Below, piece after piece: positions 13,049 through 16,314 of a DNA stretch of 16,314 bases. Source of the stretch: an uncultured Acidimicrobiaceae bacterium (GTDB lineage Bacteria; Actinomycetota; Acidimicrobiia; Acidimicrobiales; UBA8592). Numbering within the stretch: position 1 is the first letter of the stretch; each line of letters starts with the position of its first letter. A program made the translations under genes and the position numbers. The notes below the pieces were generated by a model that did no database searches, was not told the origin of the DNA, and worked only from the letters and a program-made list of their open reading frames with translations. The DNA lies in contig CAJWET010000019.1 of the NCBI GenBank assembly GCA_913031515.1, positions 1 to 16,314 on the forward strand, given 5' to 3'.

Positions 13049-14254
13049 ATGGCTGAACCCGTAATCGTCGCAACTGCAAGGACCCCAATTGGGCGCGCTG
13101 CTAAGGGAAGTCTCGTCGATGCCAGACCTGATGACATGTCCGCATTCATAGTAGATGACGTCTTGAGTAAAGTCGAAGGCCTTGACCCTGCTGAAGTTGA
13201 AGATATTATTTGGGGAATCGGCCAGCCAGGCGGGGAAGGCGGTTTCAATATCGGTCGAATCATCGCTGTGATGAACGATATGCAAGTTCCCGGCGTAACG
13301 GTAAACCGGTATTGCTCTTCTTCACTGCAGACGATTCGAATGGCAGCTCACGCGATTAAAGCAGATGAAGGCGACTGTTTTGTCGCTGGAGGGGTAGAAA
13401 CTGTCAGCCGGTACGTGCATGGCGCAGCTGATACTGGATCCCACAATGAAAAATTTGCAGGCCCTGAACAAAGAAGTGCCGATCGTACAACCGGAGAAGG
13501 TGGAGGCTGGAATGCTCCTGATGGGTTGCCTGATGTCTATATAGCGATGGGGCAAACTGCTGAGAATGTCGCTGAACATCTAGGTATCTCTCGGGAACGA
13601 CAAGATGAATTTGGTGTCCGTTCACAGAATCGCGCTGAGGCGGCAATGAAACGTGGATTTTTTGAACAGGAAGTAACCCCCTATGAACTACCTGATGGCA
13701 CGGTAGTATCAAAAGACGATGGAATCCGTGAAGGAACAACCCTTGAGGGCGTCTCACAACTAAATCCAGTTTTTAGGCCAAACGGAACAATCACGGCCGG
13801 GAATGCATGCCCACTAAACGATGGGGCTTCAGCTGTTGTCGTGATGAGCGATACTCGGGCAAAGGAATTAGGCATTCAACCCCTTGCTCGAATAGTCGCA
13901 AGTGGCGTCTCGGCCCTTAACCCTGAAATCATGGGGTTGGGTCCGATTGAAGCATGTCGGCAGGTACTAGATCGGGCGGGGATGCAGATAAGCGACATTG
14001 ACCTAGTTGAAATTAACGAAGCATTCGCAGTGCAGGTACTTGGATCCGCAGATGCCCTAGGGATCGATATCGAAGAACAACTGAATATAAATGGCGGTGC
14101 TATCGCCCTAGGTCACCCATTTGGAATGACTGGCTCGCGTATCATGACGACACTTATTAATGGATTGCAGGACTCTGACAAACAATTTGGATTAGAAACA
14201 ATGTGTGTCGGCGGTGGTCAAGGCATGGCAATGATTATTGAGCGCCTTAGCTGA
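13049..14254 (+). CDS. thiolase (acetyl-CoA acetyltransferase family)
   Basis: 401 residues, complete. ATG 13049 has AGGAGA five bases upstream. It opens AEPVIVATARTPIGRAAKG. Catalytic parts are intact: acyl-accepting C89 in NRYCSSSLQT, VAGGVETVSR, N323 in EINEAFAVQVLG, H356 in GHPFGMTGSR and the second cysteine C386 in TMCVGGGQG, so it should catalyse reversible Claisen condensation or thiolysis of 3-ketoacyl-CoA. It is about as long as bacterial FadA/AtoB proteins. It serves as the internal reference for the left-edge thiolase, with which it shares the C89 position but not the last cysteine. It lies downstream of the D-aminoacylase-like gene, possibly in one operon, and converges on the amidohydrolase at 14298. 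Confidence 0.94.
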   Translation: MAEPVIVATARTPIGRAAKGSLVDARPDDMSAFIVDDVLSKVEGLDPAEVEDIIWGIGQPGGEGGFNIGRIIAVMNDMQVPGVTVNRYCSSSLQTIRMAAHAIKADEGDCFVAGGVETVSRYVHGAADTGSHNEKFAGPEQRSADRTTGEGGGWNAPDGLPDVYIAMGQTAENVAEHLGISRERQDEFGVRSQNRAEAAMKRGFFEQEVTPYELPDGTVVSKDDGIREGTTLEGVSQLNPVFRPNGTITAGNACPLNDGASAVVVMSDTRAKELGIQPLARIVASGVSALNPEIMGLGPIEACRQVLDRAGMQISDIDLVEINEAFAVQVLGSADALGIDIEEQLNINGGAIALGHPFGMTGSRIMTTLINGLQDSDKQFGLETMCVGGGQGMAMIIERLS

Positions 14255-14297
14255 GTAAATAGGGTTTCCCGGCTTTCAAGAAAATTCCCTCAAGCAA

Positions 14298-15119
14298 TTA
14301 ATCCAAGCCCCAGATTGTTCTGGCATTTACCCCCAATGGCCCTGACGCTTCAGCACCTAAGAAGTTCATTGCATCAACTCCAAGTGCAACGAGCTGCTGA
14401 TACGGGCGATTATACGTTTGGGCAAAGTCCGAACCCCAAACGAGCCGTGAAACTCCGAAGCCTTCCGCAAGAGTAGGGAATAAATCCTGTAGTTTTCTTC
14501 CAGCTGAGATCCATGTATCAATAACAAGTGTTGTGACTTTTAAAATAATATTGGGTGATTTACGAAGGTCCCATAGTGCTTCAGTTGCCGGATCGTCGTG
14601 CTGGTGGATAGGGGCGAATCCACAATGATCAACCACAATTGTGTGATCGGGGTATGCATTGGCGCACCTTTTGATTTCGTGGATTTCGTCAGGGAGGACA
14701 CAAACGCCAATAACCATTCGGAGCTCGCGGGCAGCATCCCAAAGCGGTCCAACATCGGTTGAGGCTATCCATGATTTTTCTGGAGTTGGTATAGAGAATA
14801 ACCGGATCCCGACAACACCCTTTCGTGCAAGGTCTGAAAGTTTCTCAATTCGGTTGGGGTGAAATGGATCCATAATCGCAACTGGGGCCAATGAATTCTG
14901 GGAGTCTGCGACAGAACATATATAGCGGTTGTCTGTCCCGTATGCGCCATGAGGTTGAACAAGTATTCCTTTGCTGACACCAGCTTCTTCCATCATTGGA
15001 AGGAACTGCTCAACGTCAGGAGCGGTTTCAACCCATTCATACCCAGGGTGACTGAACCCAGATAGGGGGAATTCTTCTCTATTCGAGGAAATTAGATGGA
15101 TGTGAGTATCAACGATCAT
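14298..15119 (-). CDS. amidohydrolase-2 family metal-dependent hydrolase
   Basis: 273 residues, the usual size for the ACMSD / 2-pyrone-4,6-dicarboxylate hydrolase superfamily of TIM-barrel hydrolases and decarboxylases. It begins MIVDTHIHL with metal ligands H6 and H8. GVSKGILVQPHGAYGTDNRY is a strand-loop typical of the family, IVVDHCGF supplies H165, and VWGSDFAQ the catalytic aspartate D231. No signal peptide is present. Relatives act on lactones or on aromatic or dicarboxylic breakdown products, which would suit the catabolic neighbours. The substrate is not deducible. No convincing Shine-Dalgarno site precedes ATG 15119; a small dyad at 15125-15136 is directly upstream. The gene is divergent from the SDR gene at 15233. 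Confidence 0.88.
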   Translation of the reverse strand: MIVDTHIHLISSNREEFPLSGFSHPGYEWVETAPDVEQFLPMMEEAGVSKGILVQPHGAYGTDNRYICSVADSQNSLAPVAIMDPFHPNRIEKLSDLARKGVVGIRLFSIPTPEKSWIASTDVGPLWDAARELRMVIGVCVLPDEIHEIKRCANAYPDHTIVVDHCGFAPIHQHDDPATEALWDLRKSPNIILKVTTLVIDTWISAGRKLQDLFPTLAEGFGVSRLVWGSDFAQTYNRPYQQLVALGVDAMNFLGAEASGPLGVNARTIWGLD

Positions 15120-15124
15120 AAACC

Positions 15125-15136
15125 GGAAATGTTTCC
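15125..15136. promoter_or_regulatory. short palindrome upstream of amidohydrolase-2 gene
   Basis: GGAAA TG TTTCC is a perfect 5+5 dyad. It ends 5 bases before the minus-strand start at 15119, where a ribosome site would be expected. Its shortness makes chance occurrence quite possible. Confidence 0.2.
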
Positions 15137-15179
15137 CTTCTTGTAGTTAATCATATTTTAGCTCCACTCAATGTTTGGG

Positions 15180-15206
15180 GGGATCCCATATCGGAGCTAT
15201 GATCCC
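15180..15206. promoter_or_regulatory. bulged inverted repeat upstream of SDR gene
   Basis: GGGAT-CC-CATA (15180-15190) pairs with TATG-ATCCC (15198-15206) around a 7-base centre: nine pairs with a two-base bulge. It lies in the divergent gap 15120-15232, 15 bases before the GGAGG site of the SDR gene. It may be an operator or a leader hairpin. It lacks a T-run and is not a terminator. Confidence 0.3.
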
Positions 15207-15232
15207 AATTTGGAATGGAATGGAGGGACTAT

Positions 15233-16120
15233 ATGGGCCGCCTAGAAGGGAAAGTGGCTATCGTATCGGGTGCAGGTAGTGGAGTCGGCAAAGAACATGC
15301 TCTTCTGCTCGCTTCAGAGGGTGCCAAAGTCATTGTGAATGACCTTGGGGATAATGCAGATGCTACAACTGCAGAAATAACCAGCGCCGGAGGAGAAGCA
15401 AAAAGCATCAAGGCAAATGTCGCCGAGTGGGCGACGGGAGAGTCCTTGGTAAATGCTGCAGTTGATACATTCGGCGATTTGCACATTTTGATTAATAACG
15501 CAGGTATTCTGCGCGACGCTATGAGTTTTTCAATGAGCGAGGAGCAGTTTGATGAGGTAATCGCTGTTCACCTCAAAGGACATTTCGTTTGCGCTCGCGC
15601 AGCAGCTGTTTACTGGAGAAATCAGGCAAAATCTGGGATCGAAGTTCCTAGAAGGGTTATCCATACTAGTAGCGAATCCGGATTATTTGGAGGCCCAGCC
15701 CAAGCGAACTATGCCTCAGCTAAAGGAGGAATTCTTACGCTCTCAATCACCTTGGGAAGAGAATTGTCCAAGTATGGGGTAACGACGAACGTGGTGGCCC
15801 CTCGAGCACGAACAGGGCTAACAGACTACATCGAGTCTATGGCTGCCCCCGAGGATCCGACACAATTTGATGTCTACGACCCTGCGAACGTATCCCCTTT
15901 CGTTGTCTGGTTATGCACTGATGAAGCTCAGGAGATCAATGGACAGGCTTTCATTGTTGGAGGAAGTGGCATTTGGTGGATGCGAAACTGGTCCCACCAA
16001 AATAGCGTAAAGCTAAATGGTGAGAGGTGGACATTGGAGGCTATTGATCAGCATCGCGAACTCTTATTTGCCGAGATAGATACGGGTTTGCCCAAATTCG
16101 AAGCTCCCCCATTTTCGTGA
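15233..16120 (+). CDS. short-chain dehydrogenase/reductase, 3-hydroxyacyl-CoA dehydrogenase (MFE-2)-like
   Basis: A cytoplasmic NAD(P)-dependent oxidoreductase. I choose ATG 15233, giving 295 residues, because GGAGG at 15222-15226 is six bases before it and the protein then starts MGRLEGKVAIVSGAG like its family; the longer ATG at 15215 adds six residues and has no ribosome site. Motifs: cofactor loop GAGSGVG at 13-19, VIVNDLG after the second strand, NNAG at 88-91, catalytic S147, Y160 and K164 (HTSSESG, NYASAKGG), and VAPRARTGLT. The EHALLLASEGAKVIVNDLG segment is characteristic of the hydroxyacyl-CoA dehydrogenase part of multifunctional enzyme 2 and its stand-alone bacterial relatives. 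The C-terminus extends about 40 residues past the standard fold. With the nearby thiolases it suggests beta-oxidation-like chemistry. Confidence 0.9.
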   Translation: MGRLEGKVAIVSGAGSGVGKEHALLLASEGAKVIVNDLGDNADATTAEITSAGGEAKSIKANVAEWATGESLVNAAVDTFGDLHILINNAGILRDAMSFSMSEEQFDEVIAVHLKGHFVCARAAAVYWRNQAKSGIEVPRRVIHTSSESGLFGGPAQANYASAKGGILTLSITLGRELSKYGVTTNVVAPRARTGLTDYIESMAAPEDPTQFDVYDPANVSPFVVWLCTDEAQEINGQAFIVGGSGIWWMRNWSHQNSVKLNGERWTLEAIDQHRELLFAEIDTGLPKFEAPPFS

Positions 16121-16143
16121 CCGATACCCACGGGGCAATTTAG

Positions 16144-16314
16144 TCATTCAGGATTTTCGCTATTAGGCTCTTCAGGTGCTAGCCCTCGAAGAGCTTCTAG
16201 GGTAACTAGGTTGCTTTCCTCACAGTCAAGTTCACCAGGTCGATTCGGATAGGAACGTTTCCACAAACCGTCAGTAAGAGTAGCAACCATAAAACATGGT
16301 GATGGAATACCTTC
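16144..16314 (-). CDS. C-terminal fragment of a gene entering from the right edge, possibly an ABC solute-binding protein
   Basis: This is the only open minus-strand frame over the last 171 bases. It gives 56 residues and ends at TGA 16144-16146. The visible tail reads PSPCFMVATLTDGLWKRSYPN, then RPGELDCEESNLVTLEAL and an acidic end. Strand-DG-strand followed by a xPGxxDC..xN motif resembles the last ~50 residues of LivJ-like solute-binding proteins of actinobacteria, comparable with the LLQVRGGVFRPVVDFNC end of the lipoprotein at 3427-4806. The assignment is tentative because the body of the gene is outside the window. It converges on the SDR gene with a 23-base gap. Confidence 0.55.
   Translation of the reverse strand, partial: EGIPSPCFMVATLTDGLWKRSYPNRPGELDCEESNLVTLEALRGLAPEEPNSENPE

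Noticed and set aside
14255..14297. Terminator between the convergent thiolase and amidohydrolase genes
   Set aside because: GGG and CCC runs are present but do not form a stem of useful length, and no T-run follows.
15215..15232. SDR start at ATG 15215
   Set aside because: The GGAGG ribosome site lies inside this extension and is correctly spaced for ATG 15233 instead.

Overview
The window is an ordinary-looking chromosomal stretch of a moderate-GC (by eye) bacterium, with genes on both strands. Lineage hints point to an uncultured, probably marine actinobacterium near Acidimicrobiia. These are a CtpE-type P-type ATPase of almost exactly mycobacterial length, a methyltransferase resembling mycobacterial Rv2258c, an ABC solute-binding lipoprotein with WGF and CxxNNWGF-type motifs that I associate with that class, many CoA/acyl catabolic genes, and one or more starts that look leaderless. 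This placement is inference; there is no rRNA or other marker gene here. I see no tRNA, rRNA, CRISPR array, insertion sequence or phage gene.

Layout. 1-1143 (-): thiolase, running off the left edge. 1293-2869 (+): three unrecognised genes. The first two are short or medium proteins with an N-terminal membrane segment, and the third overlaps the second by 4 bases. 2894-4806 (-): an ABC branched-chain-type solute-binding lipoprotein followed by a small unknown protein. 4874-9162 (+): a NUDIX hydrolase, a CtpE-like ATPase and a SAM methyltransferase. 9159-11159 (-): an aldehyde dehydrogenase followed by a peroxiredoxin. 11257-14254 (+): a D-aminoacylase-like amidohydrolase and a second thiolase. 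14298-15119 (-): an amidohydrolase-2 family protein. 15233-16120 (+): an SDR dehydrogenase. 16144 to the right edge (-): the C-terminus of another gene.

The most notable item is the peroxiredoxin at 9159-9635 (-). A conventional gene caller would cut it to 95 residues, because an in-frame UGA stands exactly where the peroxidatic cysteine of the PrxQ/Bcp motif TPGCT belongs. A stem-loop with GU in its apical loop follows the UGA at the distance expected of a bacterial SECIS element. The whole reading frame (158 residues with selenocysteine at 44) aligns with the family, and a resolving cysteine is present at 49. This is best read as a selenocysteine peroxiredoxin, so the organism should encode SelA/SelB/SelC/SelD elsewhere.

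The remaining genes suggest a heterotroph that imports and degrades acyl or aromatic/terpenoid-type compounds: two thiolases, an SDR of the hydroxyacyl-CoA dehydrogenase type, an aldehyde dehydrogenase, two amidohydrolases and solute-binding proteins. No single pathway can be named from this window. Secondary points of interest are a Cys-to-Tyr change at the second catalytic position of the left-edge thiolase, a gene pair that may derive from a nuclease toxin and its partner, and several operator-like palindromes just upstream of starts.
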